The position numbers and the translations under genes were made by a program. 64,000 bases of DNA from Micromonospora sp. NBC_00389 (lineage in GTDB: Bacteria > Actinomycetota > Actinomycetes > Mycobacteriales > Micromonosporaceae). Within the stretch, counting starts at the first letter, position 1. Each line of letters begins with the position of its first letter. The stretch covers positions 4,960,001 through 5,024,000 of the forward strand of contig NZ_CP107947.1 of NCBI RefSeq assembly GCF_036059255.1. The letters run 5' to 3'. Positions 42,163 through 50,655 of the stretch are shown piece after piece. The notes under the pieces were generated by a model, which did no database searches, was not told where the DNA came from, and was given only the letters and a program-made list of their open reading frames with translations.

Positions 42163-43649
42163 GGATCACGCACTGGATCGGCGGCAAGGCATGGACCGGC
42201 ATCGCCCAGCGCACGGGTGACGTGTACGACCCCGCGACGGGTCAGGTCGGCGGGCAGGTCGATTTCGCCAGCGCCTCGGACGTCGACGAGGCGGTCACCG
42301 CCGCCCGCGAAGCCTTCTCCCGGTGGCGCAACGCCTCCCTCGCCCAACGCGCGAACGTGATGTTCGCGTTCCGCGAACTGCTCAACGCCCGGAAGTCCGA
42401 CCTCGCCGAGATCATCACCGCCGAGCACGGCAAGGTGCTCTCCGACGCGGCGGGCGAGATACAGCGTGCGCTGGAGGCGGTGGAGTTCGCCTGCGGAATC
42501 CCGCAGTTGCTCAAGGGCGGGTTCAGCGAGAACGCCTCGACCAAGGTGGACGTGTACTCGATCCAGCAGCCGCTCGGTGTGGTCGGGGTGATCTCCCCGT
42601 TCAACTTCCCGGCGATGGTGCCGCTGTGGTTCGTGCCCAACGCCATCGCCTGCGGCAACACCGTGGTGCTGAAGCCGAGCGAGAAGGACCCCTCCGCGGC
42701 GAACTTCCTGGCGGAGCTCTTCGCCGAGGCCGGGCTACCGGATGGCGTGTTCAACGTCGTGCACGGCGACAAGGAGGCGGTCGACCGGATCCTCGAGCAT
42801 CCGGAGGTCAAGGCGGTCTCGTTCGTCGGGTCGACGCCGATCGCCCGGTACGTCTACGAAACCGGAACGCGCAACGGCAAGCGGGTGCAGGCGCTCGGCG
42901 GCGCGAAGAACCACATGGTCGTGCTGCCCGACGCCGACCTCGACCTCGCCGCGGACGCCGCCGTCTCGGCCGGTTTCGGCTCGGCCGGTGAGCGCTGCAT
43001 GGCGATCTCCGTCGTCGTGGCGGTGGATCCGGTCGGCGATGAGCTGGTCGGCAAGATCAGCGAGCGGATCGCCGGAGTGCATGTCGGCGACGGTCGCCGC
43101 CCAGGCTGCGAGATGGGACCTTTGGTCACCGGTGCGCACCGCGACAGGGTGCGGTCATATCTGGACGCCGGCCGGTCCGCGGGCGCGAAGCTGGTGGTCG
43201 ACGGACGCGGTCAATCGATCGACGGTGACGACGCCGGCTTCTGGCTGGGGCCGACACTCTTCGACCACGTCGACGTGGACATGTCCATCTACACGGACGA
43301 GATCTTCGGTCCGGTGCTCTCGGTGGTGCGGGTCCCCAGCTACGACGCGGCGGTCGAAATGGTGAACGCCAACCCGTACGGCAACGGCACCGCCATCTTC
43401 ACCAACGACGGCGGCGCCGTGCGGCGGTACCAGAATGAAATCGAGGTCGGCATGGTCGGCGTCAACGTGGCGATCCCGGTTCCGGTCTCGTACTACTCGT
43501 TCGGAGGTTGGAAGGACTCACTGTTCGGTGACTCGCACGCGTACGGGCCGCACGGCGTGCACTTTTTCACCAGGTCCAAGGTGGTCACCAGCAGGTGGCT
43601 CGATCCGTCCCACGGCGGCGTGAACCTCGGCTTCCCACAGAACAGCTGA
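42159..43649 (+). CDS. mmsA: CoA-acylating methylmalonate-semialdehyde dehydrogenase
   Basis: A 496-aa aldehyde dehydrogenase of the MmsA type. Signs: DVYDPATGQVGGQVDFAS, GVVGVISPFNFPAMVPLWF, NTVVLKPSEKDPSAA, AVSFVGSTPIARYVYETG, the catalytic cysteine in GSAGERCMAIS, and the C-terminal PVPVSYYSFGGWKDSLFGD. MmsA takes methylmalonate or malonate semialdehyde with CoA and NAD+ to propionyl- or acetyl-CoA and CO2. This closes the thymine/uracil route encoded here and also serves valine. Coupled to the aminotransferase. A partial copy lies at 18242-18507. Confidence 0.94.
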   Translation: MRITHWIGGKAWTGIAQRTGDVYDPATGQVGGQVDFASASDVDEAVTAAREAFSRWRNASLAQRANVMFAFRELLNARKSDLAEIITAEHGKVLSDAAGEIQRALEAVEFACGIPQLLKGGFSENASTKVDVYSIQQPLGVVGVISPFNFPAMVPLWFVPNAIACGNTVVLKPSEKDPSAANFLAELFAEAGLPDGVFNVVHGDKEAVDRILEHPEVKAVSFVGSTPIARYVYETGTRNGKRVQALGGAKNHMVVLPDADLDLAADAAVSAGFGSAGERCMAISVVVAVDPVGDELVGKISERIAGVHVGDGRRPGCEMGPLVTGAHRDRVRSYLDAGRSAGAKLVVDGRGQSIDGDDAGFWLGPTLFDHVDVDMSIYTDEIFGPVLSVVRVPSYDAAVEMVNANPYGNGTAIFTNDGGAVRRYQNEIEVGMVGVNVAIPVPVSYYSFGGWKDSLFGDSHAYGPHGVHFFTRSKVVTSRWLDPSHGGVNLGFPQNS

Positions 43650-43696
43650 GCAGCTCGTCGGCAGACCACGTCGATCAGACAGCTCCGCCGGGCCTC

Positions 43697-44023
43697 CTAC
43701 CGGAGGCTCGACGCCGGCGGCGAGTCGGCGAGTTCCGCGATCACCTCGGCGTGACAGCGCTCCGGCGCACACCAGCAGCCGAGCCTGCGCCCGCGCACTT
43801 CCGCCAGGAGTGCGAGGAGTTCGGGGCTGTCGAGCAGGTACGCGCGGTACTTCTCGACGACCTCGTCCCGGGTGCCGTCCGGGCCGGGGCGGTACGGGCT
43901 GGACAACGGGGAGCGGGGGAGCTGCCAGCCGCCGCGATACATGGCGCGCCCGACGTAGACCACGTCGGCGTACGCCGGGTCGTCGCGGTGGCCCTTCAGG
44001 TTCACGACTGTGGTTGCCTGCAT
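43697..44023 (-). CDS. DUF4326 family protein
   Basis: A 108-aa protein of unknown function. The family pattern VVNLKGHRDDPAYADVVYVGRAMYRGGW is followed by SPLSSPYRP and by LAEVRGRRLGCWCAPERCHAEVI, with three cysteines and a histidine that may bind zinc. It starts ATG 44023 (MQATTVV). The 40 bases between mmsA and its stop match the 3' end of the nitroreductase gene at 18.0 kb, so this gene was once next to such a gene. A fragment copy lies at 18044-18241. Confidence 0.85.
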   Translation of the reverse strand: MQATTVVNLKGHRDDPAYADVVYVGRAMYRGGWQLPRSPLSSPYRPGPDGTRDEVVEKYRAYLLDSPELLALLAEVRGRRLGCWCAPERCHAEVIAELADSPPASSLR

Positions 44024-44105
44024 GCTCGGCTCCTCGGTTTTCCCCGGCAAACGGTAGTCGGGCGATCCACGCCCGGCCAGCTTGCCGGTAGGCCAGACTG
44101 CACGG

Positions 44106-45296
44106 GTGAGAGTCACCGCGCTCACCATCAGGTGGACGCCGTGGCGGTTCGTGTCCGCCTTCGGTGTTGTCAGCCTGCTGTCGGACGTGGTGTACGAGGG
44201 CGCCCGGTCGGTCATCGGCCCCTATCTGGCCACCTTCGGCGCATCCGCGACCGTCGTCGGGCTGGTCACCGGCGCTGGCGAGGCGACCGCCCTGGCCGGG
44301 CGGCTGGCCACCGGACCCCTCGCGGACCGGACCCGCGCCTACTGGCCGCTCGTCCTGGTCGGCTATGCCGTGACCATGGTCGCCGTGCCCGCTCTCGGGC
44401 TGACCACCGCACTGTGGCTGGCTGCGACGCTGTTCGTCGCGGAGCGCGCCGGCAAGGCCATCCGCGGCCCGGCGAGGGATGTCATGCTCTCGCACGCCGC
44501 TGCGGCAGTCGGCCGCGGCAAGGGCTTCGCCGTCCATGAGGCGCTCGACCAGGCCGGCGGCGTGGCGGGGCCGCTGCTGGTCGCCGCCGTACTGGCCGCG
44601 ACCGCCCACAACTACCGGCCCGCGTTCCTCGCCTTGGCCGTACCCGCCGTGGCGGCGATGCTCCTGCTGCTGTGGCTACGCGCCGGCGTGCCCGACCCGC
44701 GTCGCTTCGAACCCGGCCCTCGACCCGGCGCGCCGCCCGCCCCGCCTGGCGGCCGGCTACCCCGCGTGTTCTGGACCTATCTGGCGTTCACGGCGGTGAC
44801 CACGGCCGGCTACGCCACCTTCGGGGTGCTCAGCTTCCACCTCGCCACCCGGCACGTCGTACCCGTGGCGGTGGTCCCGGTCGTGTACGCCGCCGCGATG
44901 GGCGTCGACGCGCTCGCCGCGCTGGCCTCCGGGTGGCTGTACGACCGGGCCGGCGTCCGGGTACTGGCCGCCGTACCCGTGCTGACCGCCCTGATCCCGC
45001 TGGCGGCCTTCACCACCACCCCGGCGACCGCGGTCGCCGGGGTCCTGGCCTGGGGTGCCGTGCTCGGCATTCAGGAATCCACCATGCGTGCGACCATCGC
45101 CGACATCGTCCCCGCCGCTCGGCGGGGCACCGCCTACGGCATCTTCGCCGCCGGGTTGGGCGGGGCGACCCTGGTCGGTGGGCTGCTCACCGGTGCCCTC
45201 TACGACTACTCGATCACCGCGTTGATCATCACCGTGGCCGGCATCCAGGCCGTCGCCCTGGCCCTGTTCCTTGCCATCGTTCGACCGGCGACCTGA
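44106..45296 (+). CDS. Major facilitator superfamily transporter
   Basis: A 396-aa protein with about twelve helices in two halves. Marks: SVIGPYLATFGASATVVGLV, GPLADRTRAYWPL (the loop 2-3 motif G-x-x-x-D-R), ERAGKAIRGPARDVMLSHAA between halves, and GWLYDRAGVRVL in the second half. The R-G-P-A-R-D segment resembles a subgroup of actinobacterial drug or metabolite exporters; the substrate is unknown. The GTG at 44106 gives MRVTALTIRWTPWRF; no ribosome site is clear, so the message may be leaderless. Its first 25 codons and upstream region recur at 47722-47847. Confidence 0.85.
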   Translation: MRVTALTIRWTPWRFVSAFGVVSLLSDVVYEGARSVIGPYLATFGASATVVGLVTGAGEATALAGRLATGPLADRTRAYWPLVLVGYAVTMVAVPALGLTTALWLAATLFVAERAGKAIRGPARDVMLSHAAAAVGRGKGFAVHEALDQAGGVAGPLLVAAVLAATAHNYRPAFLALAVPAVAAMLLLLWLRAGVPDPRRFEPGPRPGAPPAPPGGRLPRVFWTYLAFTAVTTAGYATFGVLSFHLATRHVVPVAVVPVVYAAAMGVDALAALASGWLYDRAGVRVLAAVPVLTALIPLAAFTTTPATAVAGVLAWGAVLGIQESTMRATIADIVPAARRGTAYGIFAAGLGGATLVGGLLTGALYDYSITALIITVAGIQAVALALFLAIVRPAT

Positions 45297-45326
45297 CGCT
45301 GGGTCCCGAGAGCCGGCGGCGGAGGT

Positions 45327-45342
45327 CCGGCTGACCAGCCGG
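45327..45342 (+). terminator. Hairpin after the MFS gene
   Basis: CCGGCT-GACC-AGCCGG is a perfect 6-bp stem with a 4-base loop, 30 bases past the MFS stop and between convergent genes. No T-run follows, as is common in high-GC actinobacteria. It may serve both strands. Confidence 0.4.
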
Positions 45343-45407
45343 CACCCCGCTGCGTCTGGTGTGGCCGACACCGGTCCGGACGGTGATGGCCACCGGGGAG
45401 GTTTCTG

Positions 45408-47036
45408 TCAGCTTACCTTCGGGGTGGCGTGGGAGATGATCGCGGCGAAGTCGACGCCGGTCGGTAGGGTGCCGTACGCCTGGCCGTGATCGCCGCCGAG
45501 CCGGGACGCGCAGAAGGCGTCGGCGACGGCGGGGTGGCCGTGCCGCACCAGCAGCGAGCCCTGCAGCACCAGGGCGAGCCGCTCGACGACGCGCCGCGCC
45601 CGCAGTTCGAGGTCGTCGAGGTCGGACAGGTCGGCCTGCACCTGGCGGACCGCGGCGTCGAGCCGTGCGTCGGCGCCGGCAGCGGCGCTCACCTCGGCCT
45701 GGAACGCCTCCATGACCTGGGGTTCCTTGACGAGAACACGCAGGACGTCCAGGGCGGCGACGTTGCCGGAGCCCTCCCAGATCGAGTTCAGCGGCGACTC
45801 GCGGAACAGCCGCGGCATGCCCGACTCCTCGACGTAGCCGTTGCCGCCCAGGCATTCGAGGGCCTCCGCGGCGTGTGCCGGCCAGCGCTTGCAGACCCAG
45901 TACTTGCCTACGGCGAGGGCGAGCCGTTTGAACGCGGTCTCGCTGGCGTCGCCGCGCGCGGATCGGTCGGTCGCTCCGGCGAGGCGCATCATGAGAATGG
46001 TGGCGGCCTCGGACTCGACCGCGAGGTCGGCGAGCACGTTGCGCATCAGTGGCTGGTCGATGAGGTACCGGCCGAAGGTCTGCCGGTGGGTGGCGTGGTG
46101 GGCGGCGGTGATCAAGCCTTGGCGCATCCCGGCCGCCGCGCCGATCACGCAGTCGAGGCGGGTCAGGTTGACCATGTCGATGATCGTGCGCACGCCACGG
46201 CCCTCGTCTCCGACGCGCCAGGCGACCGCCTGCTCGTATTCGACCTCCGCCGAGGCGTTGGACCGGTTGCCGAGCTTGTCCTTCAGGCGCATCAGCCGCA
46301 TCGGGTTGCGGGTGCCGTCGGGAAGGACACGCGGGACGAGGAAGCAGGTGATTCCGTCCGGTGCCTGGGCGAGGGTGAGGAAGATGTCGCACATCGGCGC
46401 CGACGTGAACCACTTGTGCCCGACGAGCCGGTAGGTTCCGTCCGGCTCAGGGCGGGCGGTGGTGGTGTTGGCGCGCACGTCCGAGCCGCCCTGCTTCTCC
46501 GTCATCGACATGCCCGCCAGCAGCCCCTGCTTGGCCAGCGGCGGACGCAGCCCGAAGTCGTACGTCGTGGCGGTGAGCAGCGGCTCGTACCGCGCGGCCA
46601 GCTCCGGGTTGTGCCGCAGCGCCGGCACTGCTGCGTAGGTCATCGAGATCGGGCAGCCGTGGCCGGCGTCGGGCCGCCACGTGTAGAACTTGGCGGCCCG
46701 GGCCACGTGTGCGCCCGGTCGATCGTCCGCCCACGGTGCGGCGTGCAGGCCGTGCGTGACCGCGGTGCGCATCAGCTCGTGCCAGGCGGGGTGGAACTCG
46801 ACCTCGTCGATCCGATGGCCGGAGCGGTCGTGGGTGCGTAGGACCGGCGGATGCTCGTTGGCCAGCCGCCCGTACTCGATGGCCTGCTCGGCGCCGCCCA
46901 GGCGGCCGAGCTCGTGCAGCTCGGCGGCGGCCCAGCCGGCGCCCTCCCGCTCGAGCCCGTTGAGCAGTGCCGGGTCGTCCGCCGCGTCGTAGCCAGCGAG
47001 CGGGGGAACTTGGTTGAAGACCTCGTGTGTCGTCAC
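45408..47036 (-). CDS. AidB-type acyl-CoA dehydrogenase
   Basis: A 542-aa flavoprotein of the acyl-CoA dehydrogenase fold with the extra N-terminal domain of AidB. Signs: NQVPPLAGYDAADDPALLN, FHPAWHELMRTA, GMSMTEKQGGSDVRANTT, TGTYRLVGHKWFTSAPMCD-like GTYRLVGHKWFTSA, ECLGGNGYVEESGMPRLFRE and SIWEGSGNVAALDVLR. AidB in E. coli takes part in the response to alkylation; relatives may be plain dehydrogenases. The start is GTG 47036 and overlaps the TetR stop as GTGA, so the regulator and enzyme form one transcript. Confidence 0.9.
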   Translation of the reverse strand: MTTHEVFNQVPPLAGYDAADDPALLNGLEREGAGWAAAELHELGRLGGAEQAIEYGRLANEHPPVLRTHDRSGHRIDEVEFHPAWHELMRTAVTHGLHAAPWADDRPGAHVARAAKFYTWRPDAGHGCPISMTYAAVPALRHNPELAARYEPLLTATTYDFGLRPPLAKQGLLAGMSMTEKQGGSDVRANTTTARPEPDGTYRLVGHKWFTSAPMCDIFLTLAQAPDGITCFLVPRVLPDGTRNPMRLMRLKDKLGNRSNASAEVEYEQAVAWRVGDEGRGVRTIIDMVNLTRLDCVIGAAAGMRQGLITAAHHATHRQTFGRYLIDQPLMRNVLADLAVESEAATILMMRLAGATDRSARGDASETAFKRLALAVGKYWVCKRWPAHAAEALECLGGNGYVEESGMPRLFRESPLNSIWEGSGNVAALDVLRVLVKEPQVMEAFQAEVSAAAGADARLDAAVRQVQADLSDLDDLELRARRVVERLALVLQGSLLVRHGHPAVADAFCASRLGGDHGQAYGTLPTGVDFAAIISHATPKVS

Positions 47037-47632
47037 GGCGATACTCCCAGCGCGCGGTGGATGAAGGCGATCAGGGCGGGGATGGTCTCCGGGCCGGCGA
47101 CCCCGGCGGCCAGCGGACCGACCATGGCCTCGGCCAGGGCGCCGACCAGCGCGGTCGCGGTCAGCTCCGGATCTTGCGGGGGTAGTTCACCGCTCGCCAC
47201 ATCGGCCGCGACGTACCCGGCGATCAGTTCGGCGTAGGCGCGGCGGAAGACGAGCCGCTCGGCGTCGACCGCGGGGTCGACCGGCTCGGCGAGCAGGGCG
47301 TACGCCAACCGTGGGGACTGCAGGGCGCGGCCGGAGAACGTCTCGACGACGGCGGCCATCTGCTCGGCGGCGGAGGTCTCCAGCGCTGCGGCGCGCGCGA
47401 CCGCGTCCACCTCGCGCTGGGAGGCCGTGCGGAACACCTCGGCGAACAGGTCGGCCTTGGTCGGGAAGTGGCGGTAGACGCTGCCGGTCGCCACGCCGGC
47501 CCGCTCGGCGACGGCGGCGACCGAGCAGCCGGCGTACCCGTGCTCGGCCATGATTCCCAGTGCCGCGGCGATGATCCGTTCCCGGGAGGCGCTCAGCCGA
47601 GCCTTCACCCGCTCGGTGCTTCGGTACGCCAC
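47033..47632 (-). CDS. TetR family regulator, coupled to AidB-type gene
   Basis: A 199-aa repressor. The HTH is clear: RIIAAALGIMAEHGYAGCSV followed by AAVAERAGVATGSVYRHFPTKADLF (residues 18-63). The C-terminal helices (QMAAVVETFSGRALQSPRLAYALLAEP) form the ligand-binding domain. The start at 47632 lies only 2 bases from a near-perfect palindrome (47634-47661), so it very likely represses its own operon. The ligand is unknown; a fatty acyl-CoA or an alkylated compound is plausible from the coupled gene. Confidence 0.92.
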   Translation of the reverse strand: MAYRSTERVKARLSASRERIIAAALGIMAEHGYAGCSVAAVAERAGVATGSVYRHFPTKADLFAEVFRTASQREVDAVARAAALETSAAEQMAAVVETFSGRALQSPRLAYALLAEPVDPAVDAERLVFRRAYAELIAGYVAADVASGELPPQDPELTATALVGALAEAMVGPLAAGVAGPETIPALIAFIHRALGVSP

Positions 47633-47633
47633 G

Positions 47634-47661
47634 CAAGGATTGAACCATCATTCAATCCTTG
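47634..47661. promoter_or_regulatory. TetR operator palindrome
   Basis: CAAGGATTGAA and TTCAATCCTTG form a perfect 11-bp inverted repeat around CCATCA, directly before the tetR start. It is AT-rich in a GC-rich genome and contains TTGAA/TTCAA half-sites typical of TetR operators. It probably overlaps the promoter of a nearly leaderless transcript. Confidence 0.75.
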
Positions 47662-47679
47662 GCGACAAGGTGTCGTGTC

Positions 47680-47702
47680 GGCCCGGCCGGCCTCGCCGGG
47701 CC
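47680..47702. terminator. Strong GC hairpin in the scar region
   Basis: GGCCCGGC-N7-GCCGGGCC is a perfect 8-bp stem upstream of the tetR promoter, reading away from it. It may be an old terminator of the recombined region. No live gene ends here. Confidence 0.3.
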
Positions 47703-47721
47703 GTCGCGGTGGTGCGACCGG

Positions 47722-47918
47722 AAGCGGTAGCCGGGGTGATCCAGGCCCGGCCACCTTGCCGGTGGACCAGACTGCATGGGTGAAAATCACCGCGCTCACA
47801 ATCAGGTGGACGCCGTGGCCGTTCGTGACCGCGTTCGGTGTGGCCGTACGGCTATCTGATCGAGCTCGGTCAGGGCACCGGGATCCTTGCCGAGATGGGT
47901 CGCGCCGCCTCCGCCTGA
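47722..47918 (+). pseudogene. Chimeric scar: MFS 5' end joined to VOC 3' end
   Basis: Bases 47722-47847 match the upstream region and first 22 codons of the MFS gene at 44106 (VKITALTIRWTPWPFVTAFG). Bases 47847-47918 match the last 24 codons of the VOC gene at 16463 (GYLIELGQGTGILAEMGRAA then SA and a stop). The two parts are in different frames, so no fusion protein is made. The joint lies at an ACGGCTA-like overlap. Confidence 0.75.
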
Positions 47919-48066
47919 GCGACCGACACCCGCACCCCCGGTCGTTTACTCGGCGCGGGGTCTGCATGCTGGGAACCCAGCCCGGGGCAGCCACGTCGTA
48001 GGGGGCATGACGGGTAGCAGCGCCCACGTACCCCATCCAACGGCCGCCACCGGCGTCCCCCGAGTC

Positions 48067-50070
48067 ATGACCCCAGCTCGCCTCATGGGACTGGCCCTGG
48101 TCGCCGGCCTGGCGCTGGTCACCGGTTGTACGACAGAGCCGGCCCCCGTGCCGCCACGTGACCGGCAAGTGCCGGCCGGCGGGTTCCGGCTCGTCGCGTT
48201 CGACTCCTGCCCGGAGGCGCTGCGGCAGCTGAAGACGGCTGCCAAGGCGTACGTCGGGCCCTGGGGGTTCGGGCCGAACGGGGACATCCGTACCTTCGGC
48301 GGCGCGGAACAGGCCGGGGCGCCCGCCGGAGCGAAGCGGGCGGATGCGGCGCCCGGGGCCACAGCCCTGGGCGACACGGCGGCCGGGGCCGCCGCCCCCG
48401 GCTACTCGGGCACCAACACCCACGAGGCCGGGGTCGACGAACCGGACCTGGTCAAGACCGACGGCAAGCGGATCGTCACCGTCAACCAAGGCAAGCTGTA
48501 CGTGATCGACCCGGCCACCCGCCAGCTGACCGGGGAACTGCAACTGGCACCCGGCGGGTTCGGCGGGGCCGAAGACAGCCTGCTGCTGCAGGGTGACCGG
48601 GCGCTGGTGCTGCTCCGCGAGGGGTGGGTTGGAACGGCGAAAGACGCCGTCCCCGAGAGAGGCGGGCGCCCCGCCCCGGCAGACGGCGGCGCTGCCCCGA
48701 TGCCGAACGGCATCATCGGCCCCCGGCTGATCATGGTCGACCTTTCCGGCGCACCGAAGGTCATCGGCGAATACCGTATCGACGGCAATCTGGTGGACGC
48801 CCGCCAGGTAGGCACGACGGTCCGCGTCGTGGTCCGCTCCATGCCCCGGCTGAACTTCCCGCACCGGGAACAGGCCACAGACGGGCAGCGCACCACCGCC
48901 AACCGCGAGATCATCGACAACGCCACCGCCGACGACTGGCTGCCCCGGTACGAGGTCACCTCCGGCGGGCGAACCAGCGCCGGACGGGTCGGCTGCGAAC
49001 GGGTGAGCCGGCCGGCCGCCTACTCCGGCACGTCGCTGGTGACCGTGCTCAGCTTCGACCTCGGTGTGGCCACGCTCGGCGCTGGCGACCCGGTCACCGT
49101 GATCGCCGACGGCGACACCGTCTACAGCAACGGACCCCGGCTGTACGTCGCCAACGACCAGCGCTGGCGGGTGCTGCCGATGCTGACCGCGCGGAACATC
49201 GCACCCGATCCCAGGGACGAGACCACCGAGATCTACCAGTTCGACACCTCGGGCGCCGGTGCCCCGCGGTACGTCGCCGCCGCCTCCGTACCGGGCTGGC
49301 TCATCAACCAGTACGCCATGTCCGAGTGGGACGGTCACCTGAGAGTGGCCACCACCAGTGGCCGTACCTGGGGCAACAAGCCGAACTCGACGTCCAGCGT
49401 GTACGTCCTGCGCGCCGACGGCACGGCGCTGACCCAGGTCGGCAAGGTCACCGGACTGGGCAAGGGGGAACGGATATACGCGGTACGGTTCGTCGGCGGC
49501 ACCGGGTACGTCGTCACCTTCCGGCAGACCGACCCGCTCTACACCGTCGATCTGCGTGATCCGGGGGCGCCGAAGGTGAGCGGCGAACTGAAGATCAACG
49601 GGTATTCGGCGTACCTGCACCCGGCCGGCGAAGGACGGCTGCTCGGCGTCGGGCAGGAGGCGTCCGACCAGGGCCGTGTCCAGGGCACCCAGCTTTCACT
49701 CTTCGACGTCTCCGATCCGGCCAAGCCGACCCGGATCGCCCAGTACCACGTCAAGCAGGGGCACTCCGAGGCGGAGTTCGACCCGCATGCGTTCCTCTAC
49801 TGGCCGGCCGAACGCCTGGTCGTGGTCCCACTGACCGTCCACGGTACGGGCCTGCCGAGCAACGTGGCGCTGGCCCTGCGAGCCGGCGACGGCGGGTTCA
49901 CCGAGGTCGGCGCGGTCGACCACACGCTGGGCACGGGGCGTCTCGAGGGTATGACGACGATCCGCCGGTCACTGGTGGTCGACGGAGTGCTCTGGACCGT
50001 CTCCGCCGCTGGCCTTAAGGCGACCAGCCTCTCCACGATGAAGACCCTCGGCTGGCTGCGTACGGCGTGA
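48067..50070 (+). CDS. Secreted beta-propeller lipoprotein
   Basis: A 667-aa protein of the Beta_propel (PF09826-like) family. The signal peptide MTPARLMGLALVAGLALVTG ends at a lipobox cysteine (VTGC). Then FDSCPEALRQLKTAAKAYVG, a glycine/alanine-rich spacer, TNTHEAGVDEPDLVKTDGKRIV (the family hallmark G-V-D-E-x-D-x-V-K-T-D-G), and repeated propeller blades (KLYVIDPATRQLTG, RLIMVDLSGAPKVIG, PLYTVDLRDPGAPKVSG, QLSLFDVSDPAKP). Anchored outside the cell; function unknown. ATG 48067 is preferred for its signal peptide; ATG 48007 would add 20 residues. Confidence 0.82.
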   Translation: MTPARLMGLALVAGLALVTGCTTEPAPVPPRDRQVPAGGFRLVAFDSCPEALRQLKTAAKAYVGPWGFGPNGDIRTFGGAEQAGAPAGAKRADAAPGATALGDTAAGAAAPGYSGTNTHEAGVDEPDLVKTDGKRIVTVNQGKLYVIDPATRQLTGELQLAPGGFGGAEDSLLLQGDRALVLLREGWVGTAKDAVPERGGRPAPADGGAAPMPNGIIGPRLIMVDLSGAPKVIGEYRIDGNLVDARQVGTTVRVVVRSMPRLNFPHREQATDGQRTTANREIIDNATADDWLPRYEVTSGGRTSAGRVGCERVSRPAAYSGTSLVTVLSFDLGVATLGAGDPVTVIADGDTVYSNGPRLYVANDQRWRVLPMLTARNIAPDPRDETTEIYQFDTSGAGAPRYVAAASVPGWLINQYAMSEWDGHLRVATTSGRTWGNKPNSTSSVYVLRADGTALTQVGKVTGLGKGERIYAVRFVGGTGYVVTFRQTDPLYTVDLRDPGAPKVSGELKINGYSAYLHPAGEGRLLGVGQEASDQGRVQGTQLSLFDVSDPAKPTRIAQYHVKQGHSEAEFDPHAFLYWPAERLVVVPLTVHGTGLPSNVALALRAGDGGFTEVGAVDHTLGTGRLEGMTTIRRSLVVDGVLWTVSAAGLKATSLSTMKTLGWLRTA

Positions 50071-50193
50071 ACGGCATGGTGGTGTCCGGGGTGGCCCGCC
50101 GTGGGTGGGCGTGGCGGTTGCCCGCCGCGCACCGCCCTGGCGTCCGCACCGACCACGAGTGATCGGGCCCGTGGTGATCAGGCGGCGGGTAAC

Positions 50194-50553
50194 GTGAACG
50201 CCGTGGAGGATCTCGGCGCGAAGGTCTCGTACCTTGCGCTCGCCGTCGGCACCCGGGTCTACGACGTCGAATCGGCACCCGTCGGCGTGGTCGAGCACGT
50301 GCTCGCCGACGAACGGGACGACATCTTCCACGGCGTCATCGTGGCCCCGCCGAAGCCGTACCGGTCCCATCGCTTCGCCCACCGGGAGCAGATCGCCGAT
50401 CTGTACGAGCGGGGGGTCGTGCTGTCGGTGCCCGGTGCCGAAATGCACGAGCCGGGCGAGGACACGCCGGCCAGAGAGGTCGAGGCCGCGGGTGACGACC
50501 CAGTGCAGATGGGCCTCCGCCGCGCCTGGGAGTGGCTGAGTCGACCACGCTGA
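50194..50553 (+). CDS. PRC-barrel-like small protein
   Basis: A 119-aa protein. The core LALAVGTRVYDVESAPVGVVEHVLADERDDIFHGVIV reads like a PRC barrel (G-x-x-V-Y-D-x-x-G-x-x-x-G-x-V), followed by HRFAHREQIADLYERGVVLSV and the C-terminal VPGAEMHEPGE. PRC-barrel proteins bind other macromolecules; the role here is unknown. GTG 50194 (or GTG 50203) are possible starts; no strong ribosome site. An internally deleted scar of this gene lies at 16964-17027. Confidence 0.65.
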   Translation: MNAVEDLGAKVSYLALAVGTRVYDVESAPVGVVEHVLADERDDIFHGVIVAPPKPYRSHRFAHREQIADLYERGVVLSVPGAEMHEPGEDTPAREVEAAGDDPVQMGLRRAWEWLSRPR

Positions 50554-50565
50554 ACCTGGCGGCCA

Positions 50566-50582
50566 GTTCACACCAGGTGAAC
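50566..50582 (+). terminator. Hairpin after the PRC-barrel-like gene
   Basis: GTTCAC-ACCAG-GTGAAC, a perfect 6-bp stem 12 bases past the stop, between convergent genes. Confidence 0.35.
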
Positions 50583-50655
50583 GATGATCGGCCCGTCGAG
50601 GCAGGCGAGGAAGAGTTCAACGGTCACCTGACGGGCCTGCCGCACGGCCCACGTC

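Noticed and set aside
47605..49620. Long leftward open frame of 671 codons
   Set aside because: It lies opposite the beta-propeller lipoprotein and tetR, has no recognisable domain, and its composition (G, R, V, H rich) is that of an antisense shadow in GC-rich DNA.
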